Assembly: GCA_044375455.1 (NCBI GenBank)
Contig: JBILMQ010000005.1
Location: 1 to 36,354 of the forward strand
Length of the DNA stretch: 36,354 nucleotides
Reading direction: 5' to 3'
From: JBEIHX01 sp044375455
Lineage (GTDB): Bacteria; Pseudomonadota; Alphaproteobacteria; Caulobacterales; Aquidulcibacteraceae
In this document: positions 18,644 to 26,654 of the stretch, piece by piece
How positions within the stretch are numbered: the first letter of the stretch is position 1
Layout of the letters: the number at the start of each line of letters is the position of its first letter
Notes under the pieces: model-generated
What the model saw: only the letters and a program-made list of their open reading frames with translations
Database searches by the model: none
Told to the model about the DNA's origin: nothing
Translations under genes and position numbers: made by a program

Positions 18644-19015
18644 TTATTTCGGACGCTTGGCGCCGTAGTGCGAACGGCGCTGCTTGCGGTTCTTGACGCC
18701 CTGGGTGTCGAGGACGCCGCGCAGAATGTGATAGCGCACCCCCGGCAGGTCCTTCACCCGGCCGCCGCGGATGAGCACCACCGAGTGCTCTTGCAGATTG
18801 TGGCCTTCGCCCGGGATGTAGCAAACGGCCTCATAACCTGAGGTCAAACGCACCTTGGCCACTTTGCGCAGCGCCGAATTCGGTTTCTTCGGAGTCGTCG
18901 TGTAGACACGCGTGCACACGCCGCGCCGCTGCGGACAGCCCTTGAGGGCTGGAACCTTGTTGCGCGTCGCCAGCGGCTTGCGCGGCTTGCGGATCAGCTG
19001 ATTGATGGTCGGCAT
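18644..19015 (-). CDS. rpsL: 30S ribosomal protein S12 (uS12)
   Basis: Decoding-centre protein. The 123-residue product begins MPTINQLIRKPRKP. The two segments in which streptomycin-resistance changes arise in other bacteria, TTTPKKPNSALRK and GGRVKDLPGVRYH, both carry the wild-type residues. First gene of the str operon. The start at 19015 follows AAGGCGAAGGCGA, a fair ribosome-binding site. The long open frame to 19216 is not S12-like. The promoter is probably in the 786-base gap upstream. Confidence 0.97.
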   Translation of the reverse strand: MPTINQLIRKPRKPLATRNKVPALKGCPQRRGVCTRVYTTTPKKPNSALRKVAKVRLTSGYEAVCYIPGEGHNLQEHSVVLIRGGRVKDLPGVRYHILRGVLDTQGVKNRKQRRSHYGAKRPK

Positions 19016-19322
19016 TCGCCTTCGCCTTACCCGTCCTGTGCCCCGTCGCCAGCCGCCCATCGGCCGACACACCAGCCGCCGATCCCCAGGCTCGACAGCA
19101 TGCGCTTCGCCCGACAACCGACGCCTGTTCGAGCAGACCGACCACCATTCTCGCGCCAGACCTTGGGCCTGCGCCAAACGACAAGCGCCGAACCGCCTTG
19201 CGGAAAGCCCCCGCATCGGCGAACCGGCGACAAGGTTGAGGTTGTCGAGCCTGCTTGAGGGGTCCGCGTCTGGCGATCACACGCGAGGTGATCCCGCCAC
19301 AGCCGGCCCCATAGAGCGCGCC

Positions 19323-19351
19323 GGAATACTCTTGGTGGGGGACAAGGTCAA
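19323..19351 (-). promoter_or_regulatory. candidate str operon promoter
   Basis: On the minus strand, TTGACC (19351-19346), a 17-base spacer and TATTCC (19328-19323). The -35 matches consensus at 5 of 6 and the -10 is moderate (4 of 6, first three bases TAT). It points toward rpsL, about 300 bases away. Support is motif and position only. Confidence 0.4.
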
Positions 19352-19490
19352 GCGGCGTAAATGATCCGTCGCAGCTGACCGGCGGGAGGCCGACATCCCC
19401 ACCTCGGGCCGCAGCGACTTCGCGCCTGACTTCCTTTCAGCCGGCGGGGCGACAAGCCCAACGCCCGCCGACGAAGCGGCAAAGCTCAGA

Positions 19491-19627
19491 CCCAAAGACT
19501 GCGTATCAGCCAACGACCGGCTATCGGCGCTTGACGACACTGCGGCGACCCAATTCTCCTGCTGCAGTGAGACCTGCGCCCTTACGGCCAGGACCCGCGG
19601 CCCCGAGGCTCCGGCCCAAAGACTGCG
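19491..19627. repeat. separated 13-bp direct repeat
   Basis: CCCAAAGACTGCG occurs at 19491-19503 and again at 19615-19627 (124 bases start to start) in the gene-free stretch upstream of rpsL. A 13-mer exact repeat at this distance may be functional or a remnant of local duplication. Confidence 0.6.
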
Positions 19628-19689
19628 GCTCGACGCATCGAAAACGCCGTGTCGGGCTCTCCGTGGCGGGCCCACCACATCAGACTAAG

Positions 19690-19731
19690 CGTATCAGGTC
19701 GCGCGTATCGGGTCGATCATATCGGGCGCTC
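19690..19731. repeat. imperfect 14-bp tandem repeat, three units
   Basis: Three head-to-tail units: CGTATCAGGTCGCG (19690-19703), CGTATCGGGTCGAT (19704-19717) and CATATCGGGCGCTC (19718-19731). The third is strongly diverged. Located between ispE and rpsL. Confidence 0.55.
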
Positions 19732-19801
19732 CGGACGGAGTGGCAGATGAACGCCCCTGCCCTTCAGGCCTAACGCTGCGGCGCGCTGGGGCTGCCTGCG
19801 A

Positions 19802-20713
19802 TCAGGCCATCACGGCGGCCGCACGAACCCACCAGCCGGGTTCCTGCGTCAGGATGTCGTCGGCGGCCGCCTGCGCATCACCTAGGGTGCGGCACAGCCC
19901 GAATACCGTGGCCCCCGAGCCGGACAGACGTGCGAGCTCGACCCAGGGCGCGCCGGCCACGAGACTGAGCGCATGTCGGATCACCGGCTGAACGGCGATG
20001 GCGGCGGGCTCCAGGTCGTTGGGGCGGCGGGAAAGTTCGCCGACCAAGGCATCGAAATCCGCGGGCGCAGCAAGATCCCGTTCTGCAAACCCCCCGCCAA
20101 GTCCGAGCGCGTCGAACGACCGATAGACACTGCCGGTCGGACAGGCGACCCCGGGATTGACCAGCACCAGCGCCATTGGCGGCAAGGGCGGACTTGGCAG
20201 AAGGCGTTCACCCTCCCCGCGCATGATAACAGGTCGTGACAGCAGGCATGCCGGCACATCGGCGCCGACGCGTGTCGCCGCAGCAAGCGCCGCCTCCCAC
20301 GCAGCGGAAGGTTGCTCCAACAGGCGATGCAGCAACCGAAGCATCGCGGCGGCGTCGGCAGACCCCCCGCCGAGGCCGGCCGCGAGCGGGATTTCCTTGA
20401 CCAGCTGCACACCGGTCTCCAGGCCTGACAGCCCCGCTTCGTCGAGATAGGCCCACAACGCGGCTTCCACGGACGCCTCGCCGCCATTTGACAAAAACTC
20501 GGTCAATGAGCCGGCGAACTGGCCTGTCGCCCAGACTGCGCAGCTCACACCGTGCGGATTGGCCGCCAGATGCTCCAGGATCACCCGCTCTCCGACGTCG
20601 ACAAAAACAACAAGACTGTCCAGCGGGTGGCGACCATTCGCCTGCTGCGGCCCCACGCTGAGGCTGAGGTTCACCTTGGCGGCGGCGATTTCTTCGGCCA
20701 GTCGCCTGATCAT
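19802..20713 (-). CDS. ispE: 4-diphosphocytidyl-2-C-methylerythritol kinase
   Basis: GHMP-family kinase of the MEP isoprenoid pathway, phosphorylating CDP-methylerythritol with ATP. The 303-residue product has the N-terminal AAKVNLSL motif (residues 11-18), NGRHPLDSLVVF for substrate binding, the glycine-rich PLAAGLGGGSADAAA loop (about 109-123) with the catalytic-type Asp120, and the C-terminal LSGSGATVFGL motif. Length is normal. Its ATG directly abuts the TAA of the upstream TPR lipoprotein gene, so the two are probably co-transcribed and perhaps coupled. The other MEP-pathway genes are not in the window. Confidence 0.95.
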   Translation of the reverse strand: MIRRLAEEIAAAKVNLSLSVGPQQANGRHPLDSLVVFVDVGERVILEHLAANPHGVSCAVWATGQFAGSLTEFLSNGGEASVEAALWAYLDEAGLSGLETGVQLVKEIPLAAGLGGGSADAAAMLRLLHRLLEQPSAAWEAALAAATRVGADVPACLLSRPVIMRGEGERLLPSPPLPPMALVLVNPGVACPTGSVYRSFDALGLGGGFAERDLAAPADFDALVGELSRRPNDLEPAAIAVQPVIRHALSLVAGAPWVELARLSGSGATVFGLCRTLGDAQAAADDILTQEPGWWVRAAAVMA

Positions 20714-22471
20714 TTAGGGCTGCGCTCCGGCCGGCGCCGGGATAGCGGCGGCGGGCGCGGCGGGCGCGGCGAGCCCATCGCGAACTTTGACTTCGATCCG
20801 CGCGCGCTCCGTGTCCGAGGGCTTCAAAGTCAGAGCGCGCGTCCATTGGAAGCGCGCTTCGATACGGCGTCCGACCATCCAATACGCGTCGCCCAGATGA
20901 TCATTCAACGTGGGATCCCCAGGGGACAGCTCCACCGCCCGTTCAAGATAGCGCACGGCAGTGTCAAAGGCGCCAAGCTTGAAGTGAGCCCAACCAAGGC
21001 TGTCGACGATGAAACCTGAATTCGGGCGCAAGGTCACGGCGCGCTCAATCATGGCGAGCGCCTCATTCAGGTTCTCGTGCCGATCGACCCAGGAATACCC
21101 CAAATAGTTCAGCACCTCCGGCTCGTCGGGCGAGAGCGCCAGCGCCTTTTTCAGATCGCCTTCGGCCTCCGGCCAACGACCAAGGCGTTCGCGCGCCGCT
21201 CCGCGGGAAAAAAAGAGGCGCCAGGATGCCGCCGCGCCCTCGTCCTCGATCGCCGCATCGTAAAGCTGCTCGCTGGCCGCCCAGTCCTCGCGGGCGCGCA
21301 GGAAATCAGCAAACGCCACCCGCGTGATGAGACTTGGCGCCAGCGCCAGAGTTTCCTCAGCCAGAGCCCGCGCGGCGTCGAAGCGCTCCTGCCGGGTCAG
21401 CTCCCACATGATTTCGATCCGGGCGGCGGCAAAATATGGCGACGACCGCGGGACAAGCATGAACATGGCGATCGCATCGCCCCCGCGTCCGATGTCTTCG
21501 AGTTCCGCAGCCAACATGGCGCGGGCGGCGTCCAGTTGCGGATTGAGCCGGAGCGCCAATTGGAGATAAGCGCGTGCGATGCCGTCATCGACCTCGCTTG
21601 CGGCCAGCGCCGCAGCGGGCGCGAAGACAGCCATCGCCGCCCCCTCGCTCGGCTTTGTCACAAAGCGGCCGGGGGGGCGGCCGGCTTGCACCCGCGCGAT
21701 AGACTGAAGGATGACCGGGTTATCGCCGACCTCCTCAATGTAACGGGCGTAGAGTTCCAGGGCCTGCAGACTTTTTCCGTTCCGCTCGAGGATCCTGCCG
21801 TAGGCGTCGAGGCCTTGGGCGAGCCGCACCCCGCCATCCCAGGCTTCCTCATAGGCCGCGATCGCGTCGGCGTCGCGTCTGGCATAGTCCAGGATCAACG
21901 CGCGCTGGAACGCCGTCAGAAACTCGAGCCCGCCGCCTTGGGGGCTGGCCCTCAGGACACTCAATGCCTGATCGGTCTTTCCCTCCGCCGCGAACGACCA
22001 CGCCACGAGCGCGTCCGCCATGATCATGTTGAATGGCCCGAGATCGCGGCCCTCAAGGGCTGCCCGCGCCGCGCGCGCCCGGCCCCGCGCGAGCGCGTCC
22101 CCCGCGATCGCCAGCGCACCGATCGTTGCGGCGAGGCTCGGCCGATCTGCGCGTGTGGGGGACGCCTGCGGCACGCTGTCGAGCCCGCGCGCCAGGGCAG
22201 CGGCCCCCGAGACATCGCCGGCCACCATCGACCTGATGACGGCGCGCTCCATCAAGTCCCGATCCGCTGGCGCCCGCTTGAGCGCCTTGCCGAGATAGTA
22301 GGCCGACGACGACGCGTCATTGATGCGATCGGCGTAGCCGGCGCGCAGATAGTCGGCATAAAGCCCGCTCGTTTCTTCGACCGGGTCAGTTTCCAAAATG
22401 GGTGGGCTGCTCGCGCAACCGGCAAGACCAAGGGCGAGACCGCAGGCGGCGACGAGGCGGATCAGATGCAT
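20714..22471 (-). CDS. TPR-repeat outer-membrane-type lipoprotein
   Basis: Predicted lipoprotein of 585 residues. The N-terminus MHLIRLVAACGLALGLAGC has a lipobox (LAGC) with the acylated Cys at position 19; Ala at +2 is compatible with outer-membrane sorting. The rest is helical and repetitive, with clear tetratricopeptide repeats toward the C-terminus (for example EVLNYLGYSWVDRHENLNEALAMIERAV and the following FIVDSLGWAHFKLGAFDTAVRYLERAVEL unit). TPR proteins serve as scaffolds; the specific partner is unknown. The start at 22471 was chosen for the signal peptide; the longer frame to 22594 reads through a tandem repeat. It abuts ispE. Confidence 0.88.
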   Translation of the reverse strand: MHLIRLVAACGLALGLAGCASSPPILETDPVEETSGLYADYLRAGYADRINDASSSAYYLGKALKRAPADRDLMERAVIRSMVAGDVSGAAALARGLDSVPQASPTRADRPSLAATIGALAIAGDALARGRARAARAALEGRDLGPFNMIMADALVAWSFAAEGKTDQALSVLRASPQGGGLEFLTAFQRALILDYARRDADAIAAYEEAWDGGVRLAQGLDAYGRILERNGKSLQALELYARYIEEVGDNPVILQSIARVQAGRPPGRFVTKPSEGAAMAVFAPAAALAASEVDDGIARAYLQLALRLNPQLDAARAMLAAELEDIGRGGDAIAMFMLVPRSSPYFAAARIEIMWELTRQERFDAARALAEETLALAPSLITRVAFADFLRAREDWAASEQLYDAAIEDEGAAASWRLFFSRGAARERLGRWPEAEGDLKKALALSPDEPEVLNYLGYSWVDRHENLNEALAMIERAVTLRPNSGFIVDSLGWAHFKLGAFDTAVRYLERAVELSPGDPTLNDHLGDAYWMVGRRIEARFQWTRALTLKPSDTERARIEVKVRDGLAAPAAPAAAIPAPAGAQP

Positions 22472-22510
22472 ACGTGATCTTGGCCCGCCGTTCGCGCGCA
22501 CACAATGGGC

Positions 22511-22555
22511 AGTGGTTTGGCGGGCAGTGGTTTGGCGGGCAGTGGTTTGGCGGGC
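22511..22555. repeat. 15-bp tandem repeat, three perfect units
   Basis: AGTGGTTTGGCGGGC repeated three times without a mismatch (22511-22525, 22526-22540, 22541-22555), followed by a partial fourth start (AGCGG). It sits 40 bases upstream of the TPR lipoprotein start, between divergent genes, so it probably overlaps promoter or leader sequence. Perfect identity implies recent expansion. Confidence 0.95.
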
Positions 22556-22696
22556 AGCGGCGTCAGGGCATGAGTTGGGGCGAGCGGTTTCCATTTCGGC
22601 GAGGCGGCTGCGGCGCTGCAGGGATGCGACGCCACAGCCACGGCCCCGCTCTTGCGTTGCGAACAGTTCGGCGTCTCACTCCGGAACGAGGCGAAC

Positions 22697-22957
22697 ATGT
22701 CTGACCAGCAGTCACGGCTTCCCACCGCTCGGCTTTACCGCACGCTCCTTGGCGTCGCAGCGGGCCTTGCTGGTCTGATGGCGGCGCTTGGCGTGACGGA
22801 TGCGCTCGGCGTCGGAGGCGCAGCTCAGACATGTCTGGGCGCCGCTGCAGCAGGGTTCATGATCGGCCGTGTCCTGCGCGTTCCCCGCAAACAGCCGCAA
22901 ATCTCGCCGCTGCGCGCGCTCTATCTGGCGCATCGCGCCCAACGGACCCTGGAGTGA
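22697..22957 (+). CDS. small two-helix membrane protein, function unknown
   Basis: An 86-residue product not assigned to a family. It has two hydrophobic stretches, about residues 15-35 (LLGVAAGLAGLMAALGV) and 40-58 (AAQTCLGAAAAGFMIGRVL), flanked by polar ends, so it is likely a small inner-membrane hairpin protein. The start ATG is preceded by GGAACGAGG, a plausible ribosome-binding site, with an 5-base gap. It is transcribed divergently from the TPR lipoprotein gene and converges on the glycosyltransferase pair. Coding status rests on the RBS, start and helix pattern. Confidence 0.6.
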   Translation: MSDQQSRLPTARLYRTLLGVAAGLAGLMAALGVTDALGVGGAAQTCLGAAAAGFMIGRVLRVPRKQPQISPLRALYLAHRAQRTLE

Positions 22958-23046
22958 CCGGCGACCGCCGCTGGCGAGCCGCAAGGGATGGCCAGGGGGC
23001 GCTTCACCAGGAGTGGCCTGCGGCTCTTCAGGCGGATAGCAAAGGA

Positions 23047-23076
23047 CGGATCGGAAACGGTCGGATGGGAAACGGG
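23047..23076. repeat. 15-bp tandem duplication
   Basis: CGGATCGGAAACGGT (23047-23061) followed by CGGATGGGAAACGGG (23062-23076), two mismatches. Located in the short gap between the convergent small membrane gene and the TIGR04282-type gene. Confidence 0.75.
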
Positions 23077-23113
23077 GGACTGGCGGGCGTCTGACAGCGG
23101 CGCGGCGCCCATT

Positions 23114-23758
23114 TCACCTTTGCTTCCCGGCTGCAGCCCCGTCTGCCATGCGCGCCATGCGGCGCGCCGCGCGTGCAGCGCGCCAAGTGCGATACGCTGC
23201 GTCGTCATCAAGATCGACCAGCCTGCGCAAAAAGGCGGTTTTTACCGGCAACCGCGCACCCACATCAGCAAGAGCGTGGGCGCTTGACCAGCGCACACCG
23301 CTCAGGTCGACGCGGCGGGCAATGCGCCGGCGCAGCCCGATCAGCCAAAATCCGCCGTCGACCGCCGGCCCAAACACCGCGTCGGCTCGCCGCAGCGCCT
23401 CGAAGGCGTGCCAGATGTCACGCGCACAGACATCAGGCGCATCAGCGCCGATGATGACAATCGGGCCTGTGGCGGCGCGCAATACCCGCTCGAGCCGGGC
23501 GCCAAGGTCCCCGCCGCCCTGTGGTCGGCGCACAAGGCGCGACGGCCAAAGTCCAGGCAAGGGCCTTTTTAGGACGATGTCCGGGGAGACGGCCAGCGCC
23601 AGGCGCCACCGCTGGCCGTCGAGCCGACGCAGGAGCTGCGCGGTCATCGTGCGGTTGATCCGCCATGCCGCGCTTTTGCCGATGGCGCGCGCCAGCCGCG
23701 TCTTGGCCACGCCCATGGCCGGCCATTTCGTGAAGACAACAAGCGACTTTTCACCCAT
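23114..23758 (-). CDS. TIGR04282/DUF2064 glycosyltransferase
   Basis: A 214-residue protein of the DUF2064 (CofC/nucleotidyltransferase-like) fold. Recognisable are the N-terminal VVFTKWPAMGVAKTRLARAIG, resembling the nucleotide-binding loop of these enzymes, PIVIIGADAPDVCARDIWHAF and the VFGPAVDGGFWLIGLRR motif. Family members are named for a role proposed in cyanobacterial arsenosugar synthesis, but most occur without arsenic genes and the substrate here is unknown. The start at 23758 (MGEKSLVVF) overlaps the stop of the upstream GT2 gene by 8 bases, so the pair is almost certainly an operon. The longer frame to 23911 has no family character. Confidence 0.88.
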   Translation of the reverse strand: MGEKSLVVFTKWPAMGVAKTRLARAIGKSAAWRINRTMTAQLLRRLDGQRWRLALAVSPDIVLKRPLPGLWPSRLVRRPQGGGDLGARLERVLRAATGPIVIIGADAPDVCARDIWHAFEALRRADAVFGPAVDGGFWLIGLRRRIARRVDLSGVRWSSAHALADVGARLPVKTAFLRRLVDLDDDAAYRTWRAARAARRMARMADGAAAGKQR

Positions 23759-24443
23759 AGCGACGGGCGAGTTCTTCCGGACTGACGCCCGCATAATACA
23801 TCGCCAGCAGCTTGGCGTTGCCAGCGACGCGCCGCCAGTAGCCCTGGCGGCGGTAGCGCGCCGCACTTGTCGTCGCGGCAAGCTGCAGTGCGGCGAGCCG
23901 ATTGCGCCCAAGGCGGCGAACGAGGTCTACATCCTCCATGAGCGGCAGTGCGCGATAGCCGCCGACCGCGTCGTAGAGCCGGCGATGGATCAACAGACCC
24001 TGGTCTCCATACGGCAAAGCCAGGGCGCGGGCACGGATGTTGGCCCCGAATGCGATGACCGACGCACTGGCGCCTGGGTCATCAAAGGCCAGACGAAAAT
24101 ACCAGGCGCGCTCGACTGGCCTGCCGCCCGCGGCAGCGAGGATCCCGAGAAATTGAGGATCCCGCCATGTGCCCGGATCAGGCCGGGTGTCTGCGTGCAG
24201 AAACAAGAGCCAATCGCTGCGCGCCGCGCCCGCGCCGAGCCGCAATTGTCCTCCACGCCCCGGCGGGCTGGTGATCACCTGCGCGCCGGCCTGAGCGGCC
24301 AGCACTGCGCTGTCGTCGCGCGATGCGCCATCGACAACGACAATCTCCTCGATCACACCGCTGGCCCGCCCCGGCGTCAACGCCGCGATAGTTTGCGCGA
24401 GGTCAGACGCCGCGTTCAGCGTCGGGATCACGACGCTCAACAT
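23751..24443 (-). CDS. TIGR04283 family GT2 glycosyltransferase
   Basis: A 230-residue GT-A fold glycosyltransferase. Motifs in order: SVVIPTLNAASDL at the N-terminus, VDGASRDDS at 38-45, and FLHADTRPD at 81-89, whose Asp85 is in the metal/nucleotide-sugar binding position, then GDQGLLIHRRLYDAVGGY and MEDVDLVRRL (acceptor/catalytic region). This is the TIGR04283 type, regularly paired with TIGR04282 proteins, as here with an 8-base overlap. No membrane anchor is evident. Substrate unknown; no arsenic methylation or ArsS-like gene lies in the window. Confidence 0.9.
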   Translation of the reverse strand: MLSVVIPTLNAASDLAQTIAALTPGRASGVIEEIVVVDGASRDDSAVLAAQAGAQVITSPPGRGGQLRLGAGAARSDWLLFLHADTRPDPGTWRDPQFLGILAAAGGRPVERAWYFRLAFDDPGASASVIAFGANIRARALALPYGDQGLLIHRRLYDAVGGYRALPLMEDVDLVRRLGRNRLAALQLAATTSAARYRRQGYWRRVAGNAKLLAMYYAGVSPEELARRYG

Positions 24444-25063
24444 GCAAGATCCGTCCGGCGCATCCTCACACCCGCGCCAATCTCGGGTCCAAGTTCTTCA
24501 CGATACGTTTCTCCCTGCTGCCTGTCGCAATTCGGAAGCCTTCCACGCCAAGACGTGGCTGCCGGTCGTGGAGGCCGCCGGGCATCTCGGGTTCAACGGC
24601 CCGCCTGACCTCACCACCCGCCAATACGGCGTGACGTTCAAGAAGCCCGGCAACGCCCTCCTAACGGCTGCCCGCAAAACAATGCTGCTGACCATGCCCG
24701 CGATCAGCGGATATGTCATCGTTGCGCGGTGACGACGCGCCAGCACCCCGCGCAACGTGGTGCGGATGGCCAGCCGTCCCCAGGGACTGCCGGCGCCGAC
24801 GCCATCCACCTCCGGTGACGCTGACATCAGCATGGCCGCGCCAGACGGCGCCCAATGGGCGATGTTCTCCGGCAGCCGGAAAACCACGGCTGCTGCGGGC
24901 GGCGGTGTTCTGTCCGGCGCAGATTTTGCCATCGCAGCTCACAGGATGAGTCGCGAGACGTTCCCAACACCGGGACAGGCGTTAACCTCAATGGCGCTGG
25001 CATGGCGGGCTCGCGGCGGTATTAAGTTCTTGCTTTGTTCCGATCCGGGCGTAAAGTGCGTTT
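24444..25063. other. 620 bases without a confident gene
   Basis: Lies between the divergent GT2 and radical SAM genes. Plus-strand frame from about 24535 to the stop at 24730-24732 has strong G/C at third codon positions and protein-like content (KTWLPVVEAAGHLGFNG, RQYGVTFKKPGNALL), and the same frame is open again to 25080. The minus-strand frame 24932-24498 shares the same wobble positions, so the pattern does not decide the strand. No start with a good ribosome-binding site and no family was recognised; it may be a decayed gene. Confidence 0.3.
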
Positions 25064-26632
25064 ATGTCGCGCTCCGGTGAAGGCTCTGCGCCCGCTCAAG
25101 CCCCACTGCCCCCCGCGCAAGCCCGCCGGGGCGCGACGCAGGCCGGCCCAAAGCCCTCAGGCGCAAAGCCCTCAGGCCCATCGCCCTCAGGGGCTGCGCA
25201 TTCAGGCTTGGGCGGCGCAGGGGCTGCGGCGATCCGCAACGAAGGCAATGGCGCCGAGGCGGCCAACACGAGAGACGGGTTGCGAGACCCGCAGTCTGGA
25301 AACATCTCACCACGCCGCCTGCAGACCGAAACTTCGGAAGCAGGCCCACTCGGGTCGCCCCCCCTGAAATCAGGCCGCCGCACATCCGGGGCGGTCACGT
25401 CCGGGGGCCGGAATGCTGCACTTGATGCGCCTGAAGGCCGGACATCAGGCGCACCGGGGATATCGGGCGCGGCAGCACAGCCACGTGGCCAGGGCGCTCG
25501 CGCTGGCCCGTTGGGTCGCCGGGCGCGTTCCCCGATCGACGGTGCGCCAGGCGAGAGTTTCCCGGGCGTTGAAGCGCGCAAAGGCCGCGGCGCAGCGTCA
25601 AACCGATCCGGCCGCTATGAGCGCTTCGCCTATGACGCCTGTGACGACGGATGGGAGATCCCAGAAGAGACGGCGCGCCTGGAGACCGTGCTCACGCGTG
25701 AGCGGGCGAAAACAATCATCAACACGATCGAGAGCCCGGATCTCGGCTTTGAGCGCACGATCAATCCCTATCGCGGGTGCGAGCATGGCTGCATCTATTG
25801 CTACGCCCGTCCTGCGCATGCCTATGCCGGACTGTCGCCCGGTCTGGATTTCGAAAGCAGGCTCTTCTTCAAACCAGATGCGGCGCGGCTGTTTGCAAAG
25901 GCGCTGGGCAAGGATGGCTATCAGCCGAAACTCGTCGTGATCGGCGCGAATACAGACGCCTATCAGCCGTCGGAGCGAAAATTGCGCATAACCCGGGCGC
26001 TGCTGGAGACAGCGTGGCGATTTCGCCACCCCATCGCCATCGTCACCAAGTCTGCGCTCGTGCTGCGCGATCTCGATCTCCTCGCCCAGATGGCGAAGCT
26101 CAACCTGGCCAAGGTCGCCGTTTCAGTCACAACACTTGAGAACCGTCTTGCCCGGATCATGGAGCCCCGCGCTGCAACGCCGCGGCGAAGGGTCGAAACC
26201 ATCAAAGCCCTCGCCGACGCCGGCGTTCCCGTCACCGTGATGGTCGCGCCAGTCATTCCGGCCCTGAACGACCATGAAATCGAGGCAATCCTGGAAGCGT
26301 GCGCCGCAGCGGGCGCCTCACGCGCAGGCTATGTGGCGCTGCGGCTGCCGCTTGAAATCAAGGATCTGTTTCGGGAATGGCTGGAGGCCCATGCGCCTGA
26401 TCGCGCACGGCGCGTGCTTAAGCTTGTGCGCGAGATGCAAGGCGGAAGGGATTACGACCCGGAATGGTCGACGCGACTGACTGGCCAAGGGGGCTATGCA
26501 CGCCTGATCCGATTCAGGTTTAATCAGGCGAGCGAACGCCTGGGGCTCGCGGGCCCCCCGCATCCCAGCGACACCCGGCACTTCCGTGCGCCCTGCGCGA
26601 AAGATCGCCAACTTGATCTTTTTTCATTCTAG
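25064..26632 (+). CDS. PA0069-family radical SAM protein, extended N-terminus
   Basis: A 522-residue radical SAM protein of the PA0069/SPL-like group. The cluster motif CxxxCxxC is at Cys239, Cys243 and Cys246 (GCEHGCIYCYARP). The family core begins near residue 173 (KGRGAASNRSGRYERF) and includes GANTDAYQPSE, VTKSALVLRDLDLL, and the C-terminal helical region. Usual length is about 350-390; here 172 additional N-terminal residues are Gly/Ser/Ala/Pro-rich, probably disordered, and partly encoded by a 15-bp tandem repeat (25149-25193). No alternative ATG lies closer to the core. The reaction is unknown; similarity to spore photoproduct lyases is remote. Confidence 0.85.
   Translation: MSRSGEGSAPAQAPLPPAQARRGATQAGPKPSGAKPSGPSPSGAAHSGLGGAGAAAIRNEGNGAEAANTRDGLRDPQSGNISPRRLQTETSEAGPLGSPPLKSGRRTSGAVTSGGRNAALDAPEGRTSGAPGISGAAAQPRGQGARAGPLGRRARSPIDGAPGESFPGVEARKGRGAASNRSGRYERFAYDACDDGWEIPEETARLETVLTRERAKTIINTIESPDLGFERTINPYRGCEHGCIYCYARPAHAYAGLSPGLDFESRLFFKPDAARLFAKALGKDGYQPKLVVIGANTDAYQPSERKLRITRALLETAWRFRHPIAIVTKSALVLRDLDLLAQMAKLNLAKVAVSVTTLENRLARIMEPRAATPRRRVETIKALADAGVPVTVMVAPVIPALNDHEIEAILEACAAAGASRAGYVALRLPLEIKDLFREWLEAHAPDRARRVLKLVREMQGGRDYDPEWSTRLTGQGGYARLIRFRFNQASERLGLAGPPHPSDTRHFRAPCAKDRQLDLFSF
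25149..25193 (+). repeat. 15-bp tandem repeat inside a coding extension
   Basis: CAAAGCCCTCAGGCG (25149-25163), CAAAGCCCTCAGGCC (25164-25178) and CATCGCCCTCAGGGG (25179-25193). In the radical SAM frame these encode successive five-residue Lys/Ser-Pro-Ser-Gly-type units (AKPSG-like, GPKPSGAKPSGPSPSG). The unit length is a multiple of three so expansion keeps the frame. Confidence 0.85.
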
Positions 26633-26654
26633 ACAGGTTTGCTGCCTGCCGCGC

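Larger units (their letters stand above)
19016..19801. other. gene-free stretch upstream of rpsL
   Basis: A 786-base stretch between ispE and rpsL, both on the minus strand. No open frame here has recognisable protein character. It holds a promoter candidate facing rpsL (19323-19351), a direct repeat of CCCAAAGACTGCG (19491-19503 and 19615-19627), and three imperfect 14-bp units at 19690-19731. The long leader of about 300 nt predicted for rpsL could carry regulatory RNA, but no specific fold was recognised. Confidence 0.55.

Noticed and set aside
18644..19015. Streptomycin-resistance substitution in rpsL
   Set aside because: The Lys-Lys-Pro-Asn-Ser and Lys-Asp-Leu-Pro-Gly segments both match the susceptible form.
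21077..22477. Plus-strand open frame of 466 residues opposite the TPR lipoprotein
   Set aside because: Antisense shadow of a gene with a clear signal peptide and TPR motifs; Arg/Pro/Gly-rich composition, no family.
23114..24443. Arsenosugar biosynthesis cluster
   Set aside because: Only the two glycosyltransferase-type genes are present; the arsenic methylation and radical SAM partners of that proposed pathway are not adjacent.
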